DNA of 64,000 nucleotides, taken from the NCBI RefSeq assembly GCF_005049105.1, contig NZ_SUKA01000001.1:1116001-1180000 (forward strand), in the 5' to 3' direction. Below the pieces are notes generated by a model. That model was not told the origin of the DNA and did no database searches. It saw nothing but the letters and a program-made list of their open reading frames with translations. Positions within the stretch are counted from its first letter, which is position 1. Every line of letters starts with the position of its first letter. The translations under genes and the position numbers were made by a program. Below, piece after piece: positions 38,252 through 47,535 of the stretch. Source of the DNA: Sphingobacterium alkalisoli. GTDB lineage: Bacteria; Bacteroidota; Bacteroidia; Sphingobacteriales; Sphingobacteriaceae.

Positions 38252-39379
38252 ATGAAGAAGTTTATTGTTTTGTTATGGAGTGTTGTTTTTGTACTGGGAC
38301 TTCAAGCGCAGACGGATCTAAGTAAAAATGAGGTCATCAAAAGGCTACGTCAGGCCAATAGTTATTTCATGAATAAATGGCCGGATCCAGGAAAGACCAT
38401 TGTTACGAATAAGGAACGCCGTGCAAATATCTGGACGAGAGGGGTATACTACGAAGGCCTAATGGCGTTGTATAAGCTCGATCAGCAGAAAGAGTATTAT
38501 GATTATGCAGTAGAGTGGGGAGAGAAGCACGATTGGAAACCTGTACGTGGCGAAGTGTATACACGACATGCCGACAATCAAAACTGTGGAATGACTTATA
38601 TCGATCTTTACCGCATTGATCCACAGCCTGAACGCATTGATGCGATCAAAAAAAATATTGATTCGGTAATCAATAGCGGCAGGTACAACGACTGGACCTG
38701 GATTGACGCTATTCAGATGGCCATGCCGATCTATGCTAAGTTGGGTGTGACACTGAAGGACACCAAGTACTTTGATTACATGTATAAGATGTACCACCAC
38801 ATCAAGTATAAAGAAGGTGGTCATGGACTGTACAACCCCGCAGATCAGTTGTGGTGGAGAGACAAAGACTTTATTCCCCCATACAAAGAACCAAATGGGG
38901 AAGATTGCTATTGGTCTAGGGGCAACGGTTGGGTGCTTGCTGCATTAGCCTTGGTATTGGAAGAGCTGCCGGATACCGACCCACATTACCAAGAATACCT
39001 GTCGGATTTCAAAAGCTTGGCGAAGGCATTGGTACCCTTACAACGCGCTGACGGATTCTGGAATGTAAGCTTACATGACCCCAATCATTTTGGAGGTAAG
39101 GAAGCTTCTGGAACGGCATTGTTTGTGTACGGTATGGCTTGGGGTGTTAACCATGGTATACTGGATAAAGAAGAGTATTTGCCTGTTATTACAAAGGGAT
39201 GGAATGCACTGACCAAAGAGTCGCTTCAGCCGAATGGCTTCTTGGGGTATCTGCAGTCTACGGGTAAAGAACCTAAAGACGGCCAGCCGGTTACAGTGGA
39301 TAAGGTGCCGGATTTTGAAGATTATGGATTAGGCTGTTTTCTTCTAGCCGGAACAGAGGTATTTAGGTTGGCTAAATAA
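38252..39379 (+). CDS. GH105 unsaturated uronyl hydrolase (second of three)
   Basis: The product is 375 residues from the ATG at 38252; a TTG nine bases earlier is less likely because the signal peptide starts MKKFIVLLWSVVF. It is a close paralogue of the GH105 at 12445: NIWTRGVYYEGLMALYKLD, the catalytic region NDWTWIDAIQMAMPIY, PPYKEPNGEDCYWSRGNGW and VPDFEDYGLGCFLLAGTEV are shared almost unchanged. Differences cluster at the segment TRHADNQNCGMTY and at 62-80. It ends in a periplasmic form (signal cleaved at LQAQ) whereas the first copy is a lipoprotein. It closes PUL A. Confidence 0.93.
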   Translation: MKKFIVLLWSVVFVLGLQAQTDLSKNEVIKRLRQANSYFMNKWPDPGKTIVTNKERRANIWTRGVYYEGLMALYKLDQQKEYYDYAVEWGEKHDWKPVRGEVYTRHADNQNCGMTYIDLYRIDPQPERIDAIKKNIDSVINSGRYNDWTWIDAIQMAMPIYAKLGVTLKDTKYFDYMYKMYHHIKYKEGGHGLYNPADQLWWRDKDFIPPYKEPNGEDCYWSRGNGWVLAALALVLEELPDTDPHYQEYLSDFKSLAKALVPLQRADGFWNVSLHDPNHFGGKEASGTALFVYGMAWGVNHGILDKEEYLPVITKGWNALTKESLQPNGFLGYLQSTGKEPKDGQPVTVDKVPDFEDYGLGCFLLAGTEVFRLAK

Positions 39380-39383
39380 CATG

Positions 39384-39435
39384 CAGGAATCTCCTATTCG
39401 TTCACAAAGTGATTCGAATAGGAAATTCTGTTTTT
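39384..39435 (+). terminator. Intrinsic terminator closing PUL A
   Basis: CAGGAATCTCCTATTCG and CGAATAGGAAATTCTG form a long, slightly imperfect stem followed by TTTTT. It ends the operon 29834-39379. Confidence 0.8.
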
Positions 39436-39462
39436 AACATTTGTACGTTTTACGCTTCTTTA

Positions 39463-40070
39463 CTAGACCGTTAGTGTTAGTACGGTTAGCATTTTAAAAA
39501 GCCAAGCTATATTGTGTGTCCGAATATGGCGTAATGCCAAACTCAATTGGTTTTCGACGGATCTTTTTGAAAGACTAAGCTTATCCGCGATCTCGGTATT
39601 GGTTAAGTTTTCAATACGACTGCGTAAAAAAAAATCCGGACATCTAGACGGCAATGCATTGATGATTTGAGTTAACATGTTTTGAACATCTTCTTTTGCG
39701 ATCTTTTCATCGCCAGCATTATTTAGTTTCGTTAAAGATGGATTATTTGATTCTATAGCCACCGTAAGCGCAAGAGCCTTCATTTCTTTGTATACTTGAT
39801 AACGAGTAGCGGCACGTAAATAGGCGGGAAAATGCTTAATCTGTAATGTTGCTCATTTTTCCCAGAGATTGACAAGGATATCGTGTGCGATGTCTTCAGA
39901 CTTTTGACTGTCTTTTAAATAGCGAAAGGCAGAGGTGTATATGGTATACTCCAGTATCGATCAAAAAGAACAGAAAAGGATTCTGAACAATTGCAGAGTT
40001 GTACTTCATGCCATAATTCTGCGTCAGTTTGCACCAGATGATTAGGGTTTTGTCTTTTCCGTAAAGTCAT
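39463..40070 (-). pseudogene. ECF sigma factor pseudogene
   Basis: Read on the minus strand from ATG 40068-40070: MTLRKRQNPNHLVQTDAELW..SFSVLFDRYWS is a region-2 start, then the frame breaks near 39940-39960. A frame shift restores TSAFRYLKDSQKSEDIAHDI (region 2 core) and LVNLWEK, then an in-frame TGA at 39853-39855. Beyond it FPAYLRAATRYQVYKEMKAL and a region 4 (ENLTNTEIADKLSLSKRSVE) complete the protein. Together they form a recognisable ECF sigma of the PUL-associated type, with one frameshift and one stop. The last 106 codons remain open but lack region 2. No FecR-type anti-sigma follows. It stands next to PUL B and is probably its lost regulator. Confidence 0.82.
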
Positions 40071-40208
40071 GCGCTTTTCTTTTTCGAAAACATGTTAAGA
40101 TTTACAGTTGGAAGCTAGCAATAGGAACCATGTGTTGATCCAAATTATGTTAGCGTATAACAAAAATATAAAAAACTTGTCATTATTTGTGTGAGTTTGC
40201 TTAAAAAA

Positions 40209-40484
40209 ATGTCTCTATATAATAACGACCAAGTTAAAAGGGGAATGATAACAAAAGAAGAATATATTACCTTGTATGAGAAATATCTATCTCCTGACGG
40301 ATTTCGGTATGCTGAACCTTTGTATTTCGGCATTTTGAACCTGCTATTCCTCTTTTTTGCCGAAGACCATGTTTTTGTACTGAAGAGGGCGCATACCCAT
40401 ATGCTTAAAGAAATAATCGGAAAAGGAACCCACCTCTTTAAAACCGCAATAATAGCTCACTTCGTTGATGGTGTACCGAAGTAA
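40209..40484 (+). CDS. Doubtful hypothetical protein
   Basis: A 91-codon frame from ATG 40209 (or GTG 40191). The product has a hydrophobic middle (YFGILNLLFLFFA) flanked by charged helices (NNDQVKRGMITKEEYITLYEKYL; HTHMLKEIIGKG). I do not recognise it. It lies between the sigma pseudogene and PUL B and may be a remnant of a broken gene rather than a functional one. Confidence 0.25.
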   Translation: MSLYNNDQVKRGMITKEEYITLYEKYLSPDGFRYAEPLYFGILNLLFLFFAEDHVFVLKRAHTHMLKEIIGKGTHLFKTAIIAHFVDGVPK

Positions 40485-40589
40485 TATTTATAATAAGCTA
40501 AATTTCAACTTTTCTGCACAGATGTTTTCCCTGCCAAGTATTATAAGCCTCGTAATCGCTCTATCGCATAATCGTTTGTTACGAACAAC

Positions 40590-40606
40590 TGTCCTGTTCT
40601 GTCCTG
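40590..40606 (-). promoter_or_regulatory. Inverted CAGGA direct-repeat box before PUL B
   Basis: TGTCCTGTTCTGTCCTG is the reverse complement of CAGGACAGAACAGGACA, matching the boxes at 53569 and 60718 in 15 of 17 bases, with the CAGGA units again 10 bp apart. It abuts the palindromic operator. Binding protein unknown. Confidence 0.5.
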
Positions 40607-40629
40607 CAAACGTTACCGGCAACGTTTGC
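40606..40629. promoter_or_regulatory. Palindromic operator before SusC of PUL B
   Basis: GCAAACGTTACC and GGCAACGTTTGC form a 24-base palindrome with one mismatch in twelve pairs. It can also be read as two tandem LacI-type sites (GCAAACGTTTGC-like). A near copy lies at 49121-49141 before the third GH105. At 40676-40683, TATAATTG is one base off the Bacteroidota -7 consensus TAnnTTTG and is at a fitting distance. Confidence 0.6.
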
Positions 40630-40860
40630 GTTGTTTTTTACCGCCATTCTTTAGGTATTAACCTATCCAATATGCTATAATTGTATTAGATAACGCAATT
40701 TATAAACCATGTACACCTCCAGGAGGAAGTATGTTGTTTAACCAATAGGAATCTGTTAAAAAAACACAAAATTAAAAAAGTAATTATAGTCGTAGGATGG
40801 AGTGTCGTTCTTATAGCTATTTATTGTATGCAACCAATTTAATCATTTATTAAAACTATC

Positions 40861-43800
40861 ATGAGGATATTTAAAGCTTTAATACTGATGTTCTTTTTCG
40901 TTCACTGTGTTTTTGCGCAAGAGCGAAACATCACCGGTACGGTGTATGACGAAGAAACAAAACCGATACCTGGAGTAACGGTAAAAGTGAAAGGCACGAA
41001 TCTACAAACCAGTACAAACGAAAAAGGCAATTATACCATCGCTGTTTCGGGGGCAAGTGATGTGCTTGTTTTCTCCTCTATTGGCTATGTTGACTTGGAG
41101 CAGGCTGTGCAAGGTAACAACAAGCTTACTATAACGATGCAAGTCGATGCGGCCGGTTTAGATGAAGTAGTTGTCATCGGTTACGGTACGGTTAAGCGAA
41201 GGGATTTAACCGGAGCAGTTGCATCCGTAGATGCAAAAACCATTACTGCCGCGCCGGTTTCATCTGCCTTGGAAGCCATTCAAGGACGTGTGGCCGGATT
41301 GAACATTAACTCAACCGAAGGCTCGCCCGATGCGGAGCTCACGGTGCGTGTGCGTGGGGGTGGGTCAATCACGCAGGATAATGCACCGCTGTACATTGTG
41401 GACGGATTTCCCGTGTCGTCTATCGCTGATATTGCGCCGCATGATATTGAAACCATCGATATCCTGAAAGATGCTTCCTCCACAGCGATCTATGGTGCGA
41501 GGGGGGCAAACGGGGTTATTCTCGTTACCACCAAAGGAGGCAAATCCGGGAAAACCGCTATCAGTTTCAACGTGTTTACCGGTTCCCGAAATTTAGCCAA
41601 CAAGCTTGATGTGTTGTCGCCGCTAGACTATGTAACCTGGCAATATGAACATTCGCTTTTGGCCAACAAGCCTGAAAATTACACCCAATATTTTGGAAAT
41701 TATCAGGACATCGATCTTTATGCAGATGTCGAACCGAATGATTGGCAGGAGATTATATTCGGAAGAACAGGTAATACCTACAATCAAAACTTAAACCTCA
41801 GTGGTGGTGGAGAAAAGACCCGGTTTAGTGTCAGCCATAGCTTTGTAAAAGATCGTGCTATTATGCAGATGTCTGACTTCCAGCGGCACAATGCGAATTT
41901 TAAACTGAATCATAAGTTGTATGATGGCTTAACATTGGATATCGGCGCACGTTATTCGGATACACAGGTCAACGGTGGCGGGATGAACGAGCAGAACGAG
42001 GTCTCTTCGGCCGATTCCCGGTTGAAGTACTCCATGTTATACCCGCCTTTTCCAGTAGCCGGCCTAACGACGACAACCGAAACAGATGACGACTTTAATC
42101 TATACAGTCCGATGGTGGCTATTTCTGATAACGATCAATATTACAGACGGAAGACGGTAAACTTAAACGCGGCTCTCTCTTATCAGGCGCTGTCAAACCT
42201 TCGTTTACGCTCCGAATTTGGTTATGATAACTATCGGAACGACCAGGATCGGTTCTATGGTGCAACAACCTACTATGTGCGGAATGTACCGGCGGGGGAC
42301 CATCAAGGCAAACCGGCGCTTATATTGACCAATACGAACCGCAACGGGTGGCGGAATACGAATACCGCAACTTACACATTGGATGATATGATCGGCGAAG
42401 ATCATAAGCTGAACGTGATGGTTGGTCAAGAGTATTTATTTACCGAAAATCAGGTGTTGACGAACGCTGTCCATAATTTTCCCGAGTCTTTCTCTTTTGA
42501 TGATGCCCGGAAATTGACAACGCAAGGCGTCCCGAACTCAGTGGATAATAATTTCGCTCCGGACGATAAACTGTTGTCCTTCTTCGGACGCGCAAACTAC
42601 GATTTCAGAGGGAGATATCTATTGAGTGCTACTTTTCGGGCAGATGGTTCATCAAAGTTTTCTAGAGAGAATTGGTGGGGCTATTTCCCTTCCGTGTCCG
42701 GTGCTTGGCGCCTATCTGATGAGGAATTCCTATCCGATGCTAAAACCTGGTTGACAGACATCAAACTTCGGGCGAGTTATGGGTCTGCCGGCAATAACCG
42801 TATTCCTTCCGGCTTACTCGTGCAAACGTTTAATAACTCGACGACCACTTGGGTGAACGGATACGATAACTATTGGGCGGCTTCGAAAACGATGGCAAAT
42901 CCAGATTTAAAATGGGAGACGACGGTTACCCGAAATATCGGTTTAGACTTTTCGTTGTGGAATGGCCGTCTGGGCGGAACCATTGACGCGTATTTAAATA
43001 AGACGAAAGACTTGTTAATTGCATTTCCTGTTGGCGGAACAGGATACGATATACAATACCGTAACCTGGGAAACACCCAAAATAAAGGACTTGAATTTAC
43101 ATTGAACGGAGCTGTAATACAAAAAACAAACTTTGATTTATCGGTGAATGCCAATATCGCCTTTAACCGGAATAAAATAATCAGTTTGGGATCGTTGGAG
43201 AATTACCCATGGGATTCGGGTTGGGCATCGAGCGCAATTAGCCACGATTATATGGCTGAAGTTGGCTTGCCGATTGGGAGCATGTATGGCTACCAAAGCG
43301 ACGGCCGCTACGAGGTCTCCGATTTTGAAGGCTATGATGCAGAAGCAAATCAATGGGTCTTGAGGGAAGGCGTCGTGGATGGGAAAGAACAAGTCGGTTT
43401 AATCCGCCCCGGCTCGATGAAAATAAAAGATTTGGATGGCGATGGCAAAATTAGTGTTGAAGACAGAACGATTATTGGGAATGCAAATCCATTACATACA
43501 GGTGGATTTTCGATCACTTCCCGGGTTTATAACTTTGATTTCGCAACTTATTTTACCTGGAGTTATGGTAACGATATCTACAACGCCAACAAAATTGAAT
43601 ATACGTCGACAAGCCAGTATAACTCCCGGAATATTATTGGAATCATGAAGAGCGGCGAACGCTGGACAAATCTTCGTCCGGATGGAACGATCAGTAATGA
43701 TCCTGCTGAGTTGGAAGCGATGAATGCAAATACCACGATGTGGTCACCTTATACTCGTTCCTTTACGTTTTCCGATTGGGGTGTTGAAGATGGCTCTTTC

Positions 43801-44037
43801 CTGCGGCTTTCTACTGCTACTATTGGTTATACTTTTCCGGAATCCATTACTTCTAAATTGAAAATGCAGAATCTACGAATTTATGCCTCGGGTTATAATC
43901 TGCTGTTGTTCACAGATTATAGTGGGTTTGACCCCGAGGTCTCCACCCGTCGGAAAACACAATTAACGCCGGGTGTAGACTATTCGGCTTATCCGAAAAG
44001 TAGATACTTTGTATTTGGTTTGAATGTGAATTTTTAA
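40861..44037 (+). CDS. SusC/RagA-family TonB-linked outer membrane transporter (PUL B)
   Basis: The product is 1058 residues with a signal peptide (ending CVFAQ). Order: carboxypeptidase-like domain (GTVYDEETKPIPGVTVKVKG, about 25-95), TonB box DEVVVIGYGTVKRRDLTGAVASV, plug (VRVRGGGSITQDNAPLYIVDGFP, ILKDASSTAIYGARGANGVI) and barrel ending RYFVFGLNVNF. It imports oligogalacturonides, judged from the PL1 and GH105 downstream. The plug sequence differs clearly from the PUL A SusC, so they are not recent duplicates. SusD follows ten bases after the stop. Confidence 0.95.
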   Translation: MRIFKALILMFFFVHCVFAQERNITGTVYDEETKPIPGVTVKVKGTNLQTSTNEKGNYTIAVSGASDVLVFSSIGYVDLEQAVQGNNKLTITMQVDAAGLDEVVVIGYGTVKRRDLTGAVASVDAKTITAAPVSSALEAIQGRVAGLNINSTEGSPDAELTVRVRGGGSITQDNAPLYIVDGFPVSSIADIAPHDIETIDILKDASSTAIYGARGANGVILVTTKGGKSGKTAISFNVFTGSRNLANKLDVLSPLDYVTWQYEHSLLANKPENYTQYFGNYQDIDLYADVEPNDWQEIIFGRTGNTYNQNLNLSGGGEKTRFSVSHSFVKDRAIMQMSDFQRHNANFKLNHKLYDGLTLDIGARYSDTQVNGGGMNEQNEVSSADSRLKYSMLYPPFPVAGLTTTTETDDDFNLYSPMVAISDNDQYYRRKTVNLNAALSYQALSNLRLRSEFGYDNYRNDQDRFYGATTYYVRNVPAGDHQGKPALILTNTNRNGWRNTNTATYTLDDMIGEDHKLNVMVGQEYLFTENQVLTNAVHNFPESFSFDDARKLTTQGVPNSVDNNFAPDDKLLSFFGRANYDFRGRYLLSATFRADGSSKFSRENWWGYFPSVSGAWRLSDEEFLSDAKTWLTDIKLRASYGSAGNNRIPSGLLVQTFNNSTTTWVNGYDNYWAASKTMANPDLKWETTVTRNIGLDFSLWNGRLGGTIDAYLNKTKDLLIAFPVGGTGYDIQYRNLGNTQNKGLEFTLNGAVIQKTNFDLSVNANIAFNRNKIISLGSLENYPWDSGWASSAISHDYMAEVGLPIGSMYGYQSDGRYEVSDFEGYDAEANQWVLREGVVDGKEQVGLIRPGSMKIKDLDGDGKISVEDRTIIGNANPLHTGGFSITSRVYNFDFATYFTWSYGNDIYNANKIEYTSTSQYNSRNIIGIMKSGERWTNLRPDGTISNDPAELEAMNANTTMWSPYTRSFTFSDWGVEDGSFLRLSTATIGYTFPESITSKLKMQNLRIYASGYNLLLFTDYSGFDPEVSTRRKTQLTPGVDYSAYPKSRYFVFGLNVNF

Positions 44038-44047
44038 TTTGAAAACG

Positions 44048-45856
44048 ATGAAGCGAATTATAAACATGGCTGTGCTTACGGCAACGATTCTATCAGTGAC
44101 AGGATGTAAAGATGTATTGGAGACACCGACCAAATCGTCTCTAGACGAATCTATTATTTTTTCTTCGCCTGCTTTGGCGGAAGGCGTTATTCCGGGAATT
44201 ATTCAGTCTTTTGGTGAGACCAACTCCTATCGGGGGCGTTATCTGGTTTATTATGGCACGAATACCGATGTGGAGGTGCACAATTCTCTTAAGTCTATAG
44301 ATGACGATAAGTCTAGATTGGGTAATTACAATACGAATGTTTCGAATGGTCAAATGAATACGACTAACAATGCTTATGCAAAATTCTATGAGGGGATTGA
44401 GCGAGCGAATATGGCGATTCGAGGGTTGCGCACCTATGGCGAAGTCGAGACAAACACACAAATGGCACAGATTCTCGGCGAAGTGCTGGTTCTCCGAGCG
44501 GTATTGTACAACGATTTAATCAAAGGTTGGGGCGATGTACCGGCGCGGTTTGAGCCGATCAAGACAGAAACGACCTATTTGCCGCGAGTCGATCGGGACA
44601 CGATTTATAAGCAATTGCTGATCGATCTAGAAGAAGCGGCAAATTTACTGCCTTGGCCGAATGAATCCTCCAAAACGTCCTCTGTCGAGCACGCGAGCAA
44701 AGCATTTGCGAAAGGGCTTCGGGCAAGACTGGCATTGGCCGCCGGAGGTTATGCACAACGGTTGGATGGCACGGTACGGCTAAGTCAAGATCCGGATCTT
44801 TCGAAGGAGAAGATGTATGCACTGGCTAAGCAGGAATGTCTGGATATCATTAACAGCAATACCCAACAGTTATTGGGGTTTGAAGATCTCTTCCGCCGCT
44901 TTAACCAAGAAAACTTGGCAGCGGGTGGCGAGTCCATGTGGGAAATTCCCTTTAGTGAAGGACGCGGACGCGTTATTTTTGACATGGGTGTAAAGCATCT
45001 TAAGACGAACCAGTATACAGGACAGAACCGAGGGGGTACAGTTGGTCCGAACCCAATCATGCTATATGAATTTGACCAAGATGACGCTCGGCGCTTTGTT
45101 TCGGTAGTTCCCTACGAATGGGATCGTGCGGGCGATGTAGCAGATGCTGGTGCGTTTCAGATACCTTCCGCTTTGGGACGTTTGTATTTTGGCAAGTATC
45201 GGTATGAATGGATGAATAGACGCGTCACGTCGACTAATGACGACGGTCTTAACTGGATGTATATGCGTTATGCCGATGTGGTCTTAATGGCTGCTGAAGC
45301 TATTAACGAGCTAGATGGCCCGCAAGCGGCAGCCCCTTATTTGAAAATGATCTTGGATAGAGCGTTTCCGACCAATAGTGATAAGGCGACAACCCTATTA
45401 GCAGAAGCTACAGCATCAACAACAACGTTTTTTAATAGTATTGTCGACCAACGTGCATTGGAGTTCACGGGCGAGATGTTACGTAAAGGGGATCTTATCC
45501 GTTGGAACTTACTTGGTACGAAACTGGCTGAAGCAAAGGAAAAGCTGGAACAATTGGAAAATAGAACGGGAAAGTATGCAAATCTTCCCGAAAAAATTTA
45601 CTACCAAATGAATGGCGATGAGGAAACTATCACCATCTATGGTCTGAACTTTGGTGACACGGATGCACAGGGAGCGGCATTAAACTACCCGGAGAGCAAA
45701 ACGTGGACGACAGTCGCAAATGAAAATGAAACAAAGCTATGGAATGCACTGGTTTATCCGGGTAAAGACCCGAATAAACAACAGTACTGGCCTATATGGG
45801 AGGTTTTCATATTCGGCTCCAACGGTATGTTAGATAACAAACATTTAAACCTTTAA
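44048..45856 (+). CDS. SusD/RagB-family surface glycan-binding lipoprotein (PUL B)
   Basis: The product is 602 residues from ATG 44048; a TTG three codons earlier is less likely. Lipoprotein signal ends at Cys20 (ATILSVTGC). SusD pattern: LDESIIFSSPALAEGVIPGII, NNAYAKFYEGIERANMAIRGL, the conserved LRAVLYNDLIKGWGDVPARFEPI (usually FxRAxxYFxLVxxxGxVP), a late WMYMRYADVVLMAAEAINEL and RALEFTGEMLRKGDLIRWNLL. It works with the SusC before it at the cell surface. The following lipoprotein gene is 12 bases away. Confidence 0.93.
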   Translation: MKRIINMAVLTATILSVTGCKDVLETPTKSSLDESIIFSSPALAEGVIPGIIQSFGETNSYRGRYLVYYGTNTDVEVHNSLKSIDDDKSRLGNYNTNVSNGQMNTTNNAYAKFYEGIERANMAIRGLRTYGEVETNTQMAQILGEVLVLRAVLYNDLIKGWGDVPARFEPIKTETTYLPRVDRDTIYKQLLIDLEEAANLLPWPNESSKTSSVEHASKAFAKGLRARLALAAGGYAQRLDGTVRLSQDPDLSKEKMYALAKQECLDIINSNTQQLLGFEDLFRRFNQENLAAGGESMWEIPFSEGRGRVIFDMGVKHLKTNQYTGQNRGGTVGPNPIMLYEFDQDDARRFVSVVPYEWDRAGDVADAGAFQIPSALGRLYFGKYRYEWMNRRVTSTNDDGLNWMYMRYADVVLMAAEAINELDGPQAAAPYLKMILDRAFPTNSDKATTLLAEATASTTTFFNSIVDQRALEFTGEMLRKGDLIRWNLLGTKLAEAKEKLEQLENRTGKYANLPEKIYYQMNGDEETITIYGLNFGDTDAQGAALNYPESKTWTTVANENETKLWNALVYPGKDPNKQQYWPIWEVFIFGSNGMLDNKHLNL

Positions 45857-45868
45857 TGTTTTGAAATT

Positions 45869-47416
45869 ATGAAGTGTATGAAAATATTATGGTTTTTAGC
45901 AATCCTAGGAGGACTGGGAATGTCATCCTGTAAAGAAAATATTTTGCAGGAAATTACAGCGTTAAATCTCGATCGTGCCTTGTCACCTACCGACTTAACG
46001 GCGCAGGTGGTCGATCGGTTAAGTGTGCGGTTGAATTGGAAAAAAGTCAATAATGCGGAGTTATACGCGATAGAGATTTATGAAAATTCAGATTTTACGG
46101 GGTCAGCTGTTAAAACCGTTGCCGACGTGACGGTGGATCAACTACCCTATACCATTTCTGGACTTGATGGGGAGACGATATACAGTGTACGTGTGAGCGC
46201 TGTTGGAGAAGGTATTGAAAACTCGAAATGGACTACAGCGACGTTTGAGACCGGTATAGAGCATATTTTTAACGAGATTGATCCAGAAACATTGACAGTG
46301 GAATCGGTGACATTGACGTGGCCAGCGAGAGAGAAGGCCAGCGCAGTTGTCTTAATGCCGGGGGAAATTCTGCATGAGATAACATCGGCTGAGTTAGCGG
46401 CTGGTGTAACAACAATTACAGGGTTATCCAGCGATGTAACTTATACTGCTACACTGATGAATGGCGAAAAGAGACGAGGACAGCTTACGTTCACCACGCT
46501 ACTCGGTGGTGAGGGTGTGACGAAGGTCACAACCGGCGCAGACCTTCTGGCAATAGTAAACGCAGCGGCAGATGGTGCTATACTTGCGATTGAGCCGGGC
46601 ACGTATGTGGTCAATGGCAACTTAAACATCGGTAAGACTATATCGGTTCGAGGGTATAAGCCACATGATAGACCGATTATTCAAGGCGCTATCTTTAAAG
46701 TCTCTGGTAATGCCGGACTGGTACTCCGAGACCTGGTGTTTGACGCGACGGGTGCTGGTAGTGATCAGGCAATTGTTTATAATGAAGATCTCGATAACCC
46801 GTACGGCGATTTCCTAATGCAAGACTGTGAGGTCAGAAATTACGTGAAAGGTATATTTTACGTGAATAAAAAAGCTAGAATCGCGTCTGTTACTTTTAGA
46901 AATAACCTCATCTATGATATTGAATGTGACGGAGGAGACTTTATAGATTTCCGAAAAGGTATCGCCGACATATTTACTTTTGTGGATAATACAGTCTATA
47001 ATAGCGCCGCAGCACGTGATCTGTTCCGTATGGACGCGGGGGGATCTGACAACTTTGGCTCCGTGGAAAGTAAAATTATGATTACCCAAAATACCTTCTA
47101 CAACACGATTAATAATAATGGGAAAAGATACCTGTATATCCGGTTGGCGAATAACAGTATATCATTCACGAAAAATCTAATCGTTTCGAGTGAAGGGTAT
47201 TATACAAATCAAGGTGCAACAACTATTACCGAACTTTCGGGAAATAACTACTATAATGCTCCGAATTTCACGGCAAGCTCACAATCAAACGCTAAAAACG
47301 ATACGGGAAATTATACATCCCTAAACCCTGAATTTACAAATCCAGAGAATGGCGACTTCACGGTCAATAACCTAGATTTGAAACTAAACGGAGTCGGCGC
47401 CGCGCGCTGGCGTTAA
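45869..47416 (+). CDS. Surface lipoprotein with FN3-like domains and a beta-helix (DUF4957/DUF5123 type)
   Basis: The product is 515 residues; the lipoprotein signal ends at Cys21 (GGLGMSSC), and a start at the Met of codon 4 is also possible. Two fibronectin III-like modules (about 38-125, 130-210) precede a region LLAIVNAAADGAILAIEPGTYVVNGNL that begins a right-handed parallel beta-helix (about 220-515) with NTFYNTINNNGKRYLYIR rungs. Proteins of this build accompany pectate lyase PULs in Bacteroidota and are thought to bind or cut pectate at the surface. Catalytic residues are not evident. It is the third gene of the PUL B operon and ends in a terminator. Confidence 0.85.
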   Translation: MKCMKILWFLAILGGLGMSSCKENILQEITALNLDRALSPTDLTAQVVDRLSVRLNWKKVNNAELYAIEIYENSDFTGSAVKTVADVTVDQLPYTISGLDGETIYSVRVSAVGEGIENSKWTTATFETGIEHIFNEIDPETLTVESVTLTWPAREKASAVVLMPGEILHEITSAELAAGVTTITGLSSDVTYTATLMNGEKRRGQLTFTTLLGGEGVTKVTTGADLLAIVNAAADGAILAIEPGTYVVNGNLNIGKTISVRGYKPHDRPIIQGAIFKVSGNAGLVLRDLVFDATGAGSDQAIVYNEDLDNPYGDFLMQDCEVRNYVKGIFYVNKKARIASVTFRNNLIYDIECDGGDFIDFRKGIADIFTFVDNTVYNSAAARDLFRMDAGGSDNFGSVESKIMITQNTFYNTINNNGKRYLYIRLANNSISFTKNLIVSSEGYYTNQGATTITELSGNNYYNAPNFTASSQSNAKNDTGNYTSLNPEFTNPENGDFTVNNLDLKLNGVGAARWR

Positions 47417-47432
47417 CCGATAGTATACAGAG

Positions 47433-47465
47433 AGAGCTGCATCACCGATTGATGCGGCTCTTTTA
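47433..47465 (+). terminator. Intrinsic terminator inside PUL B
   Basis: AGAGCTGCATCA and TGATGCGGCTCT form a 12-bp stem with one G-U pair and a five-base loop, followed by TTTT. It lies between the surface lipoprotein and the pectate lyase and may attenuate or separate transcription. Confidence 0.75.
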
Positions 47466-47535
47466 AAATAGGTATCAAGATCTATTCTCCTCACTAAAAA
47501 CAAGCCGGTTGGAATAAGCTAATAATGATATATAG

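Larger units (their letters stand above)
40071..40860. other. 790-base gap before PUL B with regulatory elements
   Basis: The gap holds a doubtful small gene at 40209-40484, the inverted CAGGA box, a large palindromic operator and a -7-like box, each listed separately. The leader from about 40690 to the SusC start is AT-rich and unremarkable. Confidence 0.5.

Noticed and set aside
9555..39379. PUL A as an ulvan locus (GH105, GH2, GH43-like, rhamnosidase content)
   Set aside because: No sulfatase and no ulvan lyase is present, while GH28, GH106 and nearby PL1 genes point to pectin.
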